The notes: generated by a model from the sequence alone, not told the origin. A stretch of DNA of 64,000 nt from Acidobacterium sp049965615 (GCA_049965615.1 JBMFWD010000013.1:1-64000), one strand, 5' to 3'; numbered from the stretch's first letter, positions 7,875 to 17,093 are shown. Numbers and translations are program-made.

Positions 7875-8909
7875 ATGAAAGAGCCGATGGTCGCCGATCT
7901 TGGACGCTACGAGAATGAGTCGATCACCGGCTTTTTCTGCGTTGCTCAGAAGAGCGTGCGGAACAAGAAGGACGGCGCGCCGTATCTTGCGCTGACGCTG
8001 GCCGACAGCAGCGGGCAGATTGAGTGCCGGATGTGGGACGCGGGCGAAGCGAGTGAGTTTGTGCAGGGCGATGTGGTGAAGATTCGCGGGCAGGTGAGCC
8101 GGTACAAGGAACAGTTGCAGATCACGGCCGACCGGCTGCGGAAGGCCGCGGCGGGGGAGTACTCGGTGGCGGATTTTGTGCCAGCGACGGAGCGCGACGT
8201 GGATGAGATGTGGGCGGAGCTGGAAGAGTGGGTGTCCACGATGAAGGACGCGGATTTTGCGCGTCTGGCGCGGACCTTTCTGGACGATGCGGATATCCGT
8301 TCGGCTCTGCAGGAAGCTCCGGCGGCGAAGGCGCTGCACCATGCGTGGATTGGCGGATTGCTGGAGCATATTTTGTCGCTGATGGGCGTGGCGGATGCGG
8401 TGGTGCGGCGGTATCCGGGAGCGAACCGGGATTTGCTGCTGACGGGCGTGCTGCTGCATGACATCGGAAAGCTGAAAGAGCTGCGCTGGGCCACGAGTTT
8501 TGAGTACACGCTGCCGGGGCAGTTGCTGGGGCACATCACGATCGGTGTGCGGATGGTGGAAGAAAAGATTGCGGTGCTGGGGGATTTTCCGGAAGAGAAG
8601 CGGGTGCTGGTGGAGCACATGATTTTGAGCCATCACGGGCGGTATGAGTTTGGCTCGCCGAAGCTGCCGATGATTCCGGAGGCGATTTTGCTGCACTACC
8701 TGGACGATATGGACGCGAAGATGCAGACGATGCAGGTGGAGTTTGCGCGCGCGGCGACGAACGGGCGGGATGCGGCGGATATGACGGACTGGGTGCGGTC
8801 GATGGAGCGGCCGGTGTTGAACACGGCGGCGTATTTGAAGACGAGCGTGGTGGAAGAAAGAACTGAGGAGAACGAGGCGATTCCGAATGGCCTACCTTTT
8901 GAAGACTGA
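7875..8909 (+). CDS. yhaM: YhaM-type 3'-5' exoribonuclease (OB-fold + HD domain)
   Basis: This 344-aa protein has an N-terminal OB-fold nucleic-acid-binding domain (about residues 15-95: FFCAVAQ-type strand, GQIECRMWD, GDVVKIRGQV) and an HD phosphohydrolase domain (about 150-300). The metal site is visible as HHAWIGGLLEH and LLHDIGKLKEL, with a later LSHHGRYEFGS. This is the Firmicute YhaM/CBF1 arrangement, which degrades RNA or single-stranded DNA 3'-5'. The last 23 bases overlap the EVE gene, indicating translational coupling. Confidence 0.85.
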   Translation: MKEPMVADLGRYENESITGFFCVAQKSVRNKKDGAPYLALTLADSSGQIECRMWDAGEASEFVQGDVVKIRGQVSRYKEQLQITADRLRKAAAGEYSVADFVPATERDVDEMWAELEEWVSTMKDADFARLARTFLDDADIRSALQEAPAAKALHHAWIGGLLEHILSLMGVADAVVRRYPGANRDLLLTGVLLHDIGKLKELRWATSFEYTLPGQLLGHITIGVRMVEEKIAVLGDFPEEKRVLVEHMILSHHGRYEFGSPKLPMIPEAILLHYLDDMDAKMQTMQVEFARAATNGRDAADMTDWVRSMERPVLNTAAYLKTSVVEERTEENEAIPNGLPFED

Positions 8910-9267
8910 GCCGGAAGTGTATTCGATTGATGACCTGGAGCGTGACGGCGAGACGGTGTGGGATGGCGTTGCGAATCCGCAAGCTGTGGGCTACCTGGCG
9001 CGGATGCCGGTGGGCGAGAATCTAGTGATTTATCACACGGGCAATGAGCGCTGCGCGGCGGGACTGGCCAAGTGCGTGGCGGTGAATGCGGAGAATCCGA
9101 AGGTGCCGGAGGTGCGGATACAGTTTGTAAAGAAGCTGAATAAGCGGCGGACGCTGGCGGAGATGAAAGAGTTGCAGCTGTTTGCGGATTCGCCGCTGGT
9201 GAAGCAGGGGCGGCTGGGTGTGGTTCCGCTGACGGCGGCGCAGTATGCGTGGATTGCGGGCAAGTAG
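8887..9267 (+). CDS. EVE domain protein
   Basis: A 126-aa protein made up of a single EVE (PUA-like) domain, starting MAYLLKTEPEVYSIDDL. Motifs YHTGNERCAAGLA and VPEVRIQF match thymocyte nuclear protein 1/YlbP-like EVE proteins. Family members read modified bases or sit with RNA and restriction functions, but the ligand here is unknown. The length is slightly short for the family but the domain seems complete. It starts inside the end of the YhaM gene, so the two are probably made together. Confidence 0.85.
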   Translation: MAYLLKTEPEVYSIDDLERDGETVWDGVANPQAVGYLARMPVGENLVIYHTGNERCAAGLAKCVAVNAENPKVPEVRIQFVKKLNKRRTLAEMKELQLFADSPLVKQGRLGVVPLTAAQYAWIAGK

Positions 9268-9325
9268 CGGTTGGGCGAGGAGTTAGCGGGAAAAATCATC
9301 TACAATCGAAGAAGAACTGACGCCT

Positions 9326-10507
9326 ATGCTTCGATTTTCGACTGCCGGGGAATCTCACGGCGAAAGCCTGATTGCCCTGGTTTCCGGCGTGCCAGCCGGA
9401 GTTCCAATTGACCAGGATTATGTGAACCGCGAACTGTGGCGCCGCCAGCAGGGCTACGGGCGCGGTGGACGTATGCGCATTGAGCAGGACACGGCGCATA
9501 TTTTGAGTGGAGTGCGCCACGGGCACACGATTGGTTCGCCGATTGCGATGGAGATTGCGAATCGCGACTGGAAGAACTGGACTGAGGTGCTGCCGGTGGA
9601 GACGGGCGACCCGGAAAAGCACAAGGCTGTGGCCTCGCCTCGGCCGGGACATGCGGACCTTGCGGGCGCTCTGAAGTACGACTTTCCCGAAGCGCGGTAC
9701 GTGCTGGAGCGGGCCTCGGCGCGTGAGTCTACGGCGCGCGTGGCGGCGGGTGCGATTGCGAAGCTGCTGCTGAAGGCGCTTGGCATCGATGTGCTGAGCC
9801 ATGTGATTCGCGTGGGGTCGACGGAGCTTGCGCGCGAGGCGCAGTGGGACGAGATTGTCGCGCTTTACCACAATGAAGAAGTGATGCTGGGCTGTGTGGA
9901 TGCCGACACCGAGGCGAAGATGAAGGCCGAGGTGGACCACGCGCTGCGGACGAAGGATACGATTGGCGGCGTGTTTGAGGTGATTGTGCACGGCGCCCCG
10001 GCGGGCATTGGCACTTATGCGAATTGGGATGAGCGGCTGGACGGAGTGCTGGCGCAGGCGGTGATGTCACTGCAGGCGGTGAAGGCGGTGGAGATTGGCC
10101 GCGGCGTGACGGCGGCGGCTTCACTGGGCTCGGACGTGCATGATGCGATTGGTTATGCGGCCGAGGGCGAGGCGCACGGGCACACGCGCTTTACTCGCGA
10201 GCGAAACAACGCAGGCGGGATTGAAGGCGGCATCTCAAACGGTGAGGACGTGATTTTGCGCGGATATCTGAAGCCGATTTCGACGCTGCGGCAGCCGCTG
10301 GCTTCGGTGCGGTTTGATACGCGCGAGGAGACAAAGGCGGCTTACGAACGCAGCGACGTGTGTGTGGTTCCTGCGGCCGGCGTGGCGGCTGAGTCGATGG
10401 TGGCGCTGGCGTTTGCGCGACTAATGCTGGAGAAATTCGGAGGCGATTCGCTGCGGGAGCTGAAACGTAACTATGACGGTTACCTGGAGCAGATTCGCAG
10501 GTTTTAA
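9326..10507 (+). CDS. aroC: Chorismate synthase
   Basis: A 393-aa FMN-dependent enzyme converting 5-enolpyruvylshikimate-3-phosphate to chorismate, the last shared step of aromatic amino-acid synthesis. Family signatures are clear: GESHG at residues 8-12, KAVASPRPGHADLAG, RESTARVAAGAIAK and RERNNAGGIEGGISNGEDV. Length is normal for the longer, Gram-positive-like class. It is followed after 3 nt by def, so aroC-def-fmt-rsmB probably form one operon. aroB, an earlier step, lies apart at 17.1 kb. Confidence 0.97.
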   Translation: MLRFSTAGESHGESLIALVSGVPAGVPIDQDYVNRELWRRQQGYGRGGRMRIEQDTAHILSGVRHGHTIGSPIAMEIANRDWKNWTEVLPVETGDPEKHKAVASPRPGHADLAGALKYDFPEARYVLERASARESTARVAAGAIAKLLLKALGIDVLSHVIRVGSTELAREAQWDEIVALYHNEEVMLGCVDADTEAKMKAEVDHALRTKDTIGGVFEVIVHGAPAGIGTYANWDERLDGVLAQAVMSLQAVKAVEIGRGVTAAASLGSDVHDAIGYAAEGEAHGHTRFTRERNNAGGIEGGISNGEDVILRGYLKPISTLRQPLASVRFDTREETKAAYERSDVCVVPAAGVAAESMVALAFARLMLEKFGGDSLRELKRNYDGYLEQIRRF

Positions 10508-10510
10508 GAG

Positions 10511-11020
10511 ATGATTCGACCGATTGTTAAGTATCCTGAACCGATTCTGCAGCAGCCGACCGAGCTGGTGACGGAGTTCAATGAAGAGCTGCGCACGCTG
10601 GTGGACGACATGTTTGAGTCCATGTACGCGGCAAAGGGCATTGGGCTTGCGGCGCCGCAGATTGGCGTGGGCAAGCGGCTCACGGTGATCGACCTGAGCA
10701 ACAAGGAGAATCCGGACGAGAAGCTGGTGCTGATTAATCCGGAAGTGATTGAGACGCAGGGGCGGCTATACGAGGAAGAAGGCTGCCTGAGTTTACCGGA
10801 GATTCGCGAGAAGGTGGTGCGCGCGGCGAGGGTGAAGGTGCGGGCGCAGAACCTGGACGGCGATTGGTTCGAGATAGAAGGCGAGGAGTTGCTGGCGCGT
10901 GCTTTGCAGCATGAGATCGACCATCTGGACGGTGTGCTGTTTATTTTCAGGATGAGCGGGCTGAAGCGGGATCTGATCTTGCGGAAGATTCGCAAGCTGC
11001 AGCGCGCGGGCGAGTGGTAG
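10511..11020 (+). CDS. def: Peptide deformylase
   Basis: A 169-aa metalloenzyme that removes the formyl group from new proteins. All three family motifs are present: GIGLAAPQIG (residues 43-52), EEGCLSLPEI with metal-binding Cys92, and HEIDHLDG with His134, Glu135 and His138. It sits directly before fmt, as in many bacteria, so the enzymes that add and remove the formyl group are made together. Confidence 0.97.
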   Translation: MIRPIVKYPEPILQQPTELVTEFNEELRTLVDDMFESMYAAKGIGLAAPQIGVGKRLTVIDLSNKENPDEKLVLINPEVIETQGRLYEEEGCLSLPEIREKVVRAARVKVRAQNLDGDWFEIEGEELLARALQHEIDHLDGVLFIFRMSGLKRDLILRKIRKLQRAGEW

Positions 11021-11022
11021 GG

Positions 11023-11958
11023 ATGAAGCTGGTTTTCTGCGGGACGCCGGCCTTTGCTGTTCCGACGCTGAAGGCTGTGCTGGCCGCGGGGCACGAGGTG
11101 GCGCTGGCGGTGACGCAGCCGGACCGGCCGAGCGGGCGCGGGATGCAGATGGTGGAACCACCGGTGAAGGTGACGGCGCGGGAAGCCGGCATCGAAGTGG
11201 TGCAGCCGGAAAAGATCAAGAACAATCTGGAATTCAGGGCGCATCTGGACGCAATCCGGCCAGATGTCATTGTGGTGGTGGCGTACGGACGGATTATTCC
11301 GAAGTGGATGCTGGATTTGCCGCGGCATGGGAATTTGAATTTGCATGCGTCACTGTTACCGAAATATCGCGGAGCGGCACCGATTCAATGGGCGGTGGCA
11401 ATGGGCGAGACGGTGACCGGCGTGACGACGATGCTGCTGGCCGAGGGGCTGGATACGGGCGACATGCTGCTGCAGAAGGAGATGGGGATTGGGCCGGATA
11501 TGACGGCGCAGGAGCTGTTTCCGCTGCTGGCGGAGATGGGTGCGCCGTTGATGGTGGAGACTCTGGCGGAGCTGGAGGCGGGCACGATTGTGCCTCGGAA
11601 GCAGGATGATTCTCAGGCTACGCTGGCTCCGATATTGACGCGCGAGGATGGGCGGATGGATTTTGCTCGCAGTGCGTCGGAGATTTATAACCGCTGGCGG
11701 GGGTTTTATCCGTGGCCGGGCGCGTGGACGGTGCTGGGCGGCAAGAAGCTGACGGTGCATGCGATGGGGCCGGTGGAGGGGTCTGCTGCGGCGGAGCCCG
11801 GTACGGTTCACGTGGGCGGCGGGCGGCTGGTGGTGGCTTGCGGCGGCGGGACGGCGGTGGAGATTGTGGAGTTGCAGCTTGAGGGCAAGAAGCGGATGGT
11901 GGCGTGTGATTTTCTGCGCGGGCATGCGCTTGCAGCCGGCACGCGGCTGGGAGATTAA
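11023..11958 (+). CDS. fmt: Methionyl-tRNA formyltransferase
   Basis: A 311-aa enzyme that formylates Met-tRNA(fMet) with 10-formyl-THF to prime translation. Diagnostic segments are MKLVFCGTPAFAVPTL, LPRHGNLNLHASLLPKYRG (formyltransferase active site with Asn and His) and AAPIQWA. The C-terminal tRNA-binding domain (YPWPGAWTVLGGKKL onward) is complete. The ATG at 11023, 2 nt after the def stop, fits the family N-terminus better than an upstream GTG at 11014. Confidence 0.96.
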   Translation: MKLVFCGTPAFAVPTLKAVLAAGHEVALAVTQPDRPSGRGMQMVEPPVKVTAREAGIEVVQPEKIKNNLEFRAHLDAIRPDVIVVVAYGRIIPKWMLDLPRHGNLNLHASLLPKYRGAAPIQWAVAMGETVTGVTTMLLAEGLDTGDMLLQKEMGIGPDMTAQELFPLLAEMGAPLMVETLAELEAGTIVPRKQDDSQATLAPILTREDGRMDFARSASEIYNRWRGFYPWPGAWTVLGGKKLTVHAMGPVEGSAAAEPGTVHVGGGRLVVACGGGTAVEIVELQLEGKKRMVACDFLRGHALAAGTRLGD

Positions 11959-13347
11959 GTGCCGATGAGACGACCGCCGCGCCGGGATGATGCTTTCAGG
12001 GGTGATGCTCGCAGGGAGCGGAGGGTTTCGATTGCTCCGGCGCGAGAGGTTGCGTTTGAGCTGCTGCTGCGGGTGGCGGCGGGTGATGCGCACAGTGATG
12101 AACTGCTGCGGCTGCGGCAGGTGAATGCGCTTACGGCACAGGACAGAAATCTGACAACTACTTTGGTGATGGGGACGCTGCGCTGGCAGATGGCGCTGGA
12201 TGCGGTGTTGCGTCCGCTGCTGGCGCGACCGGACCAGGAGGTGGCTTTGCCGGTGCTGACGGTGCTGCGGCTGGGGGCGTTCCAGTTGCTGCATCTGGAT
12301 CGGGTTCCGGCACATGCAGTGCTGAATGACAGCGTGGAGCTGGTAAAGCAGACGGATGAGTATGGCGCGGCGGGCATGGTGAATGCGGTTCTGCGGAAGA
12401 TTGCCGCGATGCCGAAGGGTGTGGGACGGGACGCGGTTGCCGCGCATGCGACGTGGATGGTGGAGCGCTGGCGTAGGTTTTACGGCGATGCGGTGGCGGA
12501 GTCTATTTGTAACTATGACCAGCACGCATCGGTGGTGGCGCTGTGGATGGAAGATCCTTTTGCGGCGCAGGAACTGGAGATTGAGGGCGTAGAGTGCGCG
12601 CCGGGCGAGCTGCTGGCAGGCGCCGTGCGTGTGCTGAAGGGAGATGTAACTCGGACGGTTCCATATGGACAGGGACGGGCGCGGGTGCAGGATGAGGGGT
12701 CGCAGCTGGTGGCTGAGTTGACCGCGGCGGTGATGCCGGAGGCGGTGGAGGTGCTGGATGCCTGCGCGGCTCCGGGTGGGAAGACGGCGATTCTTGCCGA
12801 GCGTCTTACGAAGGCGAAGATAACGGCGATGGAAGTGAGGCTGCGGCGGCTGGAGGCGATGCGGCGCACCCTGAAGGTGCATGCGAAGCAGGTGGAGTGC
12901 GTGGAGGGTGACGCGACGGCGCTGAAGGATGGTGCGGACTATGATCTGATTTTGTGCGATGCGCCCTGCAGCGGGACGGGGACGATGGGGCGGAATCCGG
13001 AGATCCGGTGGCGGGTGGATGAGGCGGAGCTCAAGCGGCAGCAGGCGCGGCAGATGGAGATATTGAAGGGCGCGGCGCGGGCGGTGCGGCGGGGTGGGCG
13101 TGTGGTGTATTCGACTTGCTCGCTGGAGCCGGAAGAGAACGAAGATGTGGTGCGGACGGTGGTGGCGGAGACGGGTTTGCGGGTGGTTCCGGTGGGGGAA
13201 GTGATGGACCGGATGAGCGCAGCGGGATTGTTTGCGGCGGGCGGGGAAGCAATTGTACGCGGCGCGGTTACAGATGGATTTTTGCGGACGCTTCCGGGCG
13301 TGCAGCCTTGCGATGGGTTCTTTGTGGCGGTGCTGGAGCGGGTGTGA
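11959..13347 (+). CDS. rsmB: 16S rRNA (cytosine-967 C5) methyltransferase
   Basis: A 462-aa protein with an N-terminal NusB-like RNA-binding domain (about residues 20-160) and a C-terminal SAM-dependent RsmB/NOP methyltransferase domain. The SAM motif CAAPGGKTAIL and the two catalytic cysteines in DAPCSGTGTMGRNPEIRW and VYSTCSLEPEENE are present. The start is GTG at 11959, immediately after fmt, or ATG six bases later. It ends the aroC-def-fmt-rsmB run and faces the PASTA gene. Confidence 0.93.
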   Translation: MPMRRPPRRDDAFRGDARRERRVSIAPAREVAFELLLRVAAGDAHSDELLRLRQVNALTAQDRNLTTTLVMGTLRWQMALDAVLRPLLARPDQEVALPVLTVLRLGAFQLLHLDRVPAHAVLNDSVELVKQTDEYGAAGMVNAVLRKIAAMPKGVGRDAVAAHATWMVERWRRFYGDAVAESICNYDQHASVVALWMEDPFAAQELEIEGVECAPGELLAGAVRVLKGDVTRTVPYGQGRARVQDEGSQLVAELTAAVMPEAVEVLDACAAPGGKTAILAERLTKAKITAMEVRLRRLEAMRRTLKVHAKQVECVEGDATALKDGADYDLILCDAPCSGTGTMGRNPEIRWRVDEAELKRQQARQMEILKGAARAVRRGGRVVYSTCSLEPEENEDVVRTVVAETGLRVVPVGEVMDRMSAAGLFAAGGEAIVRGAVTDGFLRTLPGVQPCDGFFVAVLERV

Positions 13348-13368
13348 TCCGGGTGCTCCGGATTTATT
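13347..13368 (+). terminator. Weak terminator-like hairpin after rsmB
   Basis: ATCCGG GTGCT CCGGAT forms a 6-bp stem followed by TTATTTC. It lies in the short space between the convergent rsmB and PASTA genes. The stem is short, so termination strength is uncertain. Confidence 0.4.
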
Positions 13369-13374
13369 TCGACA

Positions 13375-14139
13375 TTATTTTGCTACTGTGAGCGTTACGG
13401 AATCGCCGGGCTGGACGCGATAGCCGGAGGGCGGCGTTTGCGCGATGACGGAGCCGGGCAGGATGGGCTGCTGCGGCGGGGCAGTGGAGGCGATGCTGCC
13501 GATGGGACGGATGGCGGGATAGATTTTTTTGACGGAGGTGAGCTTGAGGCCTGCCTGGGTGAGGATTTGGCGCGCGCTGGAGAGGGTTTGTCCCTTGAGG
13601 GAAGGCATGACGATGGCCTGGGCGGGTGCGGGTGCGGGCGGTGTGGCGATGAGTAGATCGACGCGGGGACTGGCTACGCCCTGCGCGTTGGCTTGCGGGC
13701 TTTGGGCGAGGACAGTGCCGGAGGGCGCGGTTTGCGAGGGCAGGTAGGCGAGTGAGCCGAGCTGGAGGCCGGACTGGCGGAGTTGCTGGATGGCGATGTT
13801 GGAGGGTTCGCCGGTGAGGGTGGGGATGTTGACGGTCTGGGGGCCGAGGCTTTCTGTGATCTGCATGTGCCAGCCGGTGCGGACGGTGGTTCCGGGCTCG
13901 GGGGATTGATTGAGGACGCGGCCGGCGGGGATAGTGGGCGAGTAGAGGTGGTTGGCGATGCGGATATCGAGATGAAGCGCGGCGGCGTCATCGTGGGCCT
14001 GGGAGAGGGTTTTGCCTTTGAGGTTTGGGATGGTGACCTCGGCCGAGTGGATGACGAGCTTCATGGTGAGGATGGCCGAGGCGAGCGCGACGCAGACGAG
14101 CAGAAGGAGCAGGCTGAGCGTGCGGAAGAGCGAGGTCAC
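13375..14139 (-). CDS. Membrane-anchored triple PASTA domain protein
   Basis: This 254-aa protein has one N-terminal membrane segment (about residues 5-30, LLLLLVCVALASAILTM) and three PASTA repeats outside the membrane (about 35-100, 101-170 and 175-253). Each repeat has the pattern 'P.L.G..L..A...L...GL' and ends in 'G..V..Q.P..G..V..G..V.L'. PASTA domains bind peptidoglycan or beta-lactams. Here there is no kinase or transpeptidase domain, so it is a stand-alone sensor or scaffold. The start is GTG and overlaps the OsmC stop by 4 bases. Confidence 0.85.
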   Translation of the reverse strand: MTSLFRTLSLLLLLVCVALASAILTMKLVIHSAEVTIPNLKGKTLSQAHDDAAALHLDIRIANHLYSPTIPAGRVLNQSPEPGTTVRTGWHMQITESLGPQTVNIPTLTGEPSNIAIQQLRQSGLQLGSLAYLPSQTAPSGTVLAQSPQANAQGVASPRVDLLIATPPAPAPAQAIVMPSLKGQTLSSARQILTQAGLKLTSVKKIYPAIRPIGSIASTAPPQQPILPGSVIAQTPPSGYRVQPGDSVTLTVAK

Positions 14140-14546
14140 ACGGTGTCTCCGTTGATCTGGATGGAGTAGTCGATTTTGACGGAGGCTTCAAGCATTTTGG
14201 AGACGGAGCAGTACTTGTTTTTGGAGAGCGAGACGGCTCGCTCGGCGGATTCGCGGGTGACGTTGCCGGTGATGGAGTAGGTGAGATGGATGCGGGTGAA
14301 GACGCGGGGCGGGTCTGGCGCCTGTTCGGCTTCGGCAGAGACGGTGAGGCCGGTGATGGGCTCGCGTTTCTTTTGGAGGATGCTGACGACATCGACGGAG
14401 GTGCATCCGCAGAGCGCGGTGAGTACGGCTTCCATGGGGGACATGCCGTGGGTGTGGTCGGATGAGGCGTCGAGGGAGATGGTGTGGTTGCTCTGGGATC
14501 GGCCTTCGAAGAGTGATTCCTGCTGCCATGTGGCGCTGGCGATCAT
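14136..14546 (-). CDS. OsmC family protein
   Basis: A 136-aa OsmC/Ohr-fold protein. MSPMEAVLTALCGCTSVDVV (Cys46, Cys48) and the later KNKYCSVSKMLEASV match the YhfA-like branch of the family; classical members reduce organic peroxides using a cysteine pair. The exact substrate is not inferable. It overlaps the downstream PASTA gene by 4 bases and lies 22 nt from the CDF gene upstream, so the three may be one transcript. Confidence 0.9.
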   Translation of the reverse strand: MIASATWQQESLFEGRSQSNHTISLDASSDHTHGMSPMEAVLTALCGCTSVDVVSILQKKREPITGLTVSAEAEQAPDPPRVFTRIHLTYSITGNVTRESAERAVSLSKNKYCSVSKMLEASVKIDYSIQINGDTV

Positions 14547-14568
14547 GGTTCCTCCGGTGAGGTTTTTT

Positions 14569-16005
14569 TTACTGTACGTGTTGATTGTCGGCCTGCGGCT
14601 CGGGGTGAATCAAGACGCGGTCGATGTCGGGGCAATGGAGCTTGAAGCGGTCTTCGAGGAGGGTGATGACTTCGTGGACGCGGTGCATGGGGAGCTGGTC
14701 GGGGAGGGTGCAGTGACAGGAGAGCGAGGTTTTATCGCCGATGCGGGAGATGCGAACTTCGTGAATGTCGATGACCTCGGGGAGGGTAGCGGCGGCGGCG
14801 CGGAGCTGGTCTTCGATGTGGCGGTCGCTGGCGACGGCCTGTACGCGCTCGATGGTGGCGGGTTCGCTTTCAATGTGGGTGAGGACGGAGCGGACTTCGG
14901 GGACGTTGTGACGGATCTGGTCTTCGATTCCTCGGACGAATTGGTGGGCTTCGATGAGGGGCAGATTCTCTGAGACTTCAATGTGCTGCTCGACGTCGAA
15001 GCCGTTGGCTGCGGCCTGGATGCTGACGTCGTGGAGGACGACGTTGTTGCGGGCGGCGACGGCTCGGACCTTGTCAAAGATGCTTTCTGCGCTGGTGGAG
15101 CGGGGAACTGTGTGGATGACGACGTCGGCGCCGGGGGTGATGCGCTGAACGGCGCGGGTGGCGTCGAGGACGAGCTGCTCGCTGCGCTGGAAGGTGAGGC
15201 TGCGGGGCATGGAGAGGGTGAGGTCAGCGAAGAAGCTGTTGCCGGAGCGGCGCATGCGGAGCTGGTCGACGGCGAGGACGCCCTGGAGGGAGCGGAGTTC
15301 GCGGTGGACGCGGTTGAGGGTTTCGCGGGGGACGGAGTCAGTGAGTGCGTAGATGGCGCGGTGCGCGATGCGGTAGCTGAGGGCGACGATGAGGCCGGAG
15401 ACGACGATGGCGGCGATGGGATCGGCGTAGTGGAGCCAGTGGAGGTTGAGGTGCTCGCCGAGCCAGGAGGTGGAGAGTCCGATGAGGACGGCGGTGGTGG
15501 CCCAGATGTCTGAGGCGAAGTGCTGCGCTTCAGCTTCGAGGGCGGCGCTGCCGTGGCGGCGGCCTACGGTGCGCATCTGGCGGGAGCGCCAGAGATCGAC
15601 GCAGATGGAGGTGATGAGGACGAGGATAGGCCAGAAGGAGTAGCGGAGTTCGACGGGATGGAAGAAGATGCGGCGGATGGCGTCGAGGGTGATCCAGAAG
15701 GCGGAGCCAGCCATGAGGAAGGTTTCGATGAATGCGGAGAGGTTTTCGTACTTGGCGTGGCCGTAGGGGTGGTTGGCGTCGGCAGGGCGGTCGGAGAGAT
15801 GGACGGAGACGAAGGTGAGAGCTGCTCCGGCGAGGTCGACGGCGGAGTGGATGGCGTCTGAGAGGACGCCGAGGCTGCCGGTGGTTAGGGCGACGGCGAG
15901 CTTGAGCCCCGTCATGGTGATGGCGGCGGAGACGGAGAGCAGCGCTGCGGTGCGTTTTTCGCGGGGGGCGCTGGAGTCTGGGTCGCTTTGGGCTGTGGAC
16001 TGCAT
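14569..16005 (-). CDS. Cation diffusion facilitator with extended C-terminus
   Basis: A 478-aa metal/proton antiporter of the inner membrane. The transmembrane part (about residues 20-225) contains the metal site as LSDAIHSAVDLAG in helix 2 and EAQHFASDIWAT in helix 5. Typical CDF proteins end soon after one cytoplasmic ZT-dimer domain (about 230-305). This one continues for about 170 residues with what look like further ferredoxin-like ZT-dimer-type repeats (HDVSIQAAANGFDVEQHIEV and EVRISRIGDKTSLSCHCTL). Zn, Fe or Mn are all possible cargoes. Confidence 0.88.
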   Translation of the reverse strand: MQSTAQSDPDSSAPREKRTAALLSVSAAITMTGLKLAVALTTGSLGVLSDAIHSAVDLAGAALTFVSVHLSDRPADANHPYGHAKYENLSAFIETFLMAGSAFWITLDAIRRIFFHPVELRYSFWPILVLITSICVDLWRSRQMRTVGRRHGSAALEAEAQHFASDIWATTAVLIGLSTSWLGEHLNLHWLHYADPIAAIVVSGLIVALSYRIAHRAIYALTDSVPRETLNRVHRELRSLQGVLAVDQLRMRRSGNSFFADLTLSMPRSLTFQRSEQLVLDATRAVQRITPGADVVIHTVPRSTSAESIFDKVRAVAARNNVVLHDVSIQAAANGFDVEQHIEVSENLPLIEAHQFVRGIEDQIRHNVPEVRSVLTHIESEPATIERVQAVASDRHIEDQLRAAAATLPEVIDIHEVRISRIGDKTSLSCHCTLPDQLPMHRVHEVITLLEDRFKLHCPDIDRVLIHPEPQADNQHVQ

Positions 16006-16322
16006 GGACCCTTAGGTTAACTCGGACGGGGTGGAGTTTGCAGCCGGGTGTGATGGGGGAGCTTTTGCCAGGGCAGGCAAAAGACTCGCGACTACTACCG
16101 GTCCAGTGCTGGTGCGCTGGAGAGCGGGAAATTCCGGGAGAAACTTTTGAGTGTGTATTTGACGGACGCATTCACGGGATTCTTCGCTTCGCTCTGAATG
16201 ACCCGCTGCCTGCTGTTTTTGTGACGTTTTCGGTGTTGGTGAGTGCAGGTTGTTCGGCTGACGCTGCCAGACTTTCTTAACGTGGCGAGACGATTTCAGG
16301 CGTTCACATCAGGGACGGTGCG
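16006..16322. other. 317-bp intergenic region
   Basis: No gene seen. Two things stand out: an 8-bp hairpin CTTTTGCC AGGGCA GGCAAAAG at 16062-16083, which would lie in the 5' leader of the CDF gene, and a fragment (16171-16202) resembling the dispersed repeat ending in GAATGACCCG. The CDF promoter should be here, but I could not assign one. Confidence 0.5.
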
Positions 16323-17093
16323 TTACGGTTTGACTGCGCGGTAGAGGCCGGCGATGCCGAAGGTGTACGGGGTCCAGGAGACTTGCCTGAAGCCGACTGC
16401 GCGCATGAGTGCGAGCATTTCTGGCGGGGGTGGGAATTTGTGGACGGACGAGGGGAGATATTTGTAGGCGGAACCCATTCCGGAGAGGCGCGCGCCGATG
16501 GCGGGGAGGATGCGGCGGAAGTAGAAGGCGTAGAGCTTGCCGGTGAGGCCGGTGGGCTCGCTGAAGTCGAGGATGCCGAGTTCGCCGCCCGGGGCGAGGA
16601 CGCGGTGGAACTCTTCGAGTCCGGCGCGGTAGTTGGCGATGTTGCGGAAGCCGAAGGCGCTGGTGATGAGGTTGAGCGAGGAGTCGGCGCAGGGCAGGTG
16701 GAGTGCGTCTGCTTCGATGGGGACGATGTTGGCGTTGCGGGCGGCGAATTTTTGCGCGCCTCGGAGGAGCATCTGGTGGGAGAAGTCGCCGGCGAGAATT
16801 GGTTCGGATTGCGTGGGGCGTCGGCGCAGGAGGGCCATGGTCATGTCGCCGGTGCCGCAGCAGATATCAAGGACACGGGATTGGGGCCGGGCGAGGATGT
16901 GGCGGAAGGTGCGGGCGGCGCGCCACCACCAGTAGCGGTCGACGTTGCAGGAGAGGATGTGGTTGAGCAGGTCGTAACGCGGGGCGATGGTGTTGAACAT
17001 GGCCTGGACGGCAGCGGCGGAAGATTGCTCGTCGATTGCGCCTTCTGGCCGCGCGCCGGGTGTGTTGAGTGGCGATGGGGCTGGAGTGCTCAC
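16323..17093 (-). CDS. ubiE: Demethylmenaquinone / ubiquinone methyltransferase UbiE
   Basis: A 256-aa SAM-dependent C-methyltransferase for the last step of menaquinone (or ubiquinone) synthesis. Signatures: APRYDLLNHILS near residue 42, the SAM-binding VLDICCGTGDMTMAL, FGFRNIANYRAGLEEFHRVLAPGG, and GILDFSEP. Acidobacteria normally use menaquinone, so the MenG role is likely. Its start overlaps the end of aroB by 4 bases, so the two are translationally coupled. Confidence 0.95.
   Translation of the reverse strand: MSTPAPSPLNTPGARPEGAIDEQSSAAAVQAMFNTIAPRYDLLNHILSCNVDRYWWWRAARTFRHILARPQSRVLDICCGTGDMTMALLRRRPTQSEPILAGDFSHQMLLRGAQKFAARNANIVPIEADALHLPCADSSLNLITSAFGFRNIANYRAGLEEFHRVLAPGGELGILDFSEPTGLTGKLYAFYFRRILPAIGARLSGMGSAYKYLPSSVHKFPPPPEMLALMRAVGFRQVSWTPYTFGIAGLYRAVKP

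Noticed and set aside
11356..12882. 508-aa minus-strand open frame over fmt and rsmB
   Set aside because: Arg/His/Gln/Pro-rich antisense shadow spanning two real genes.
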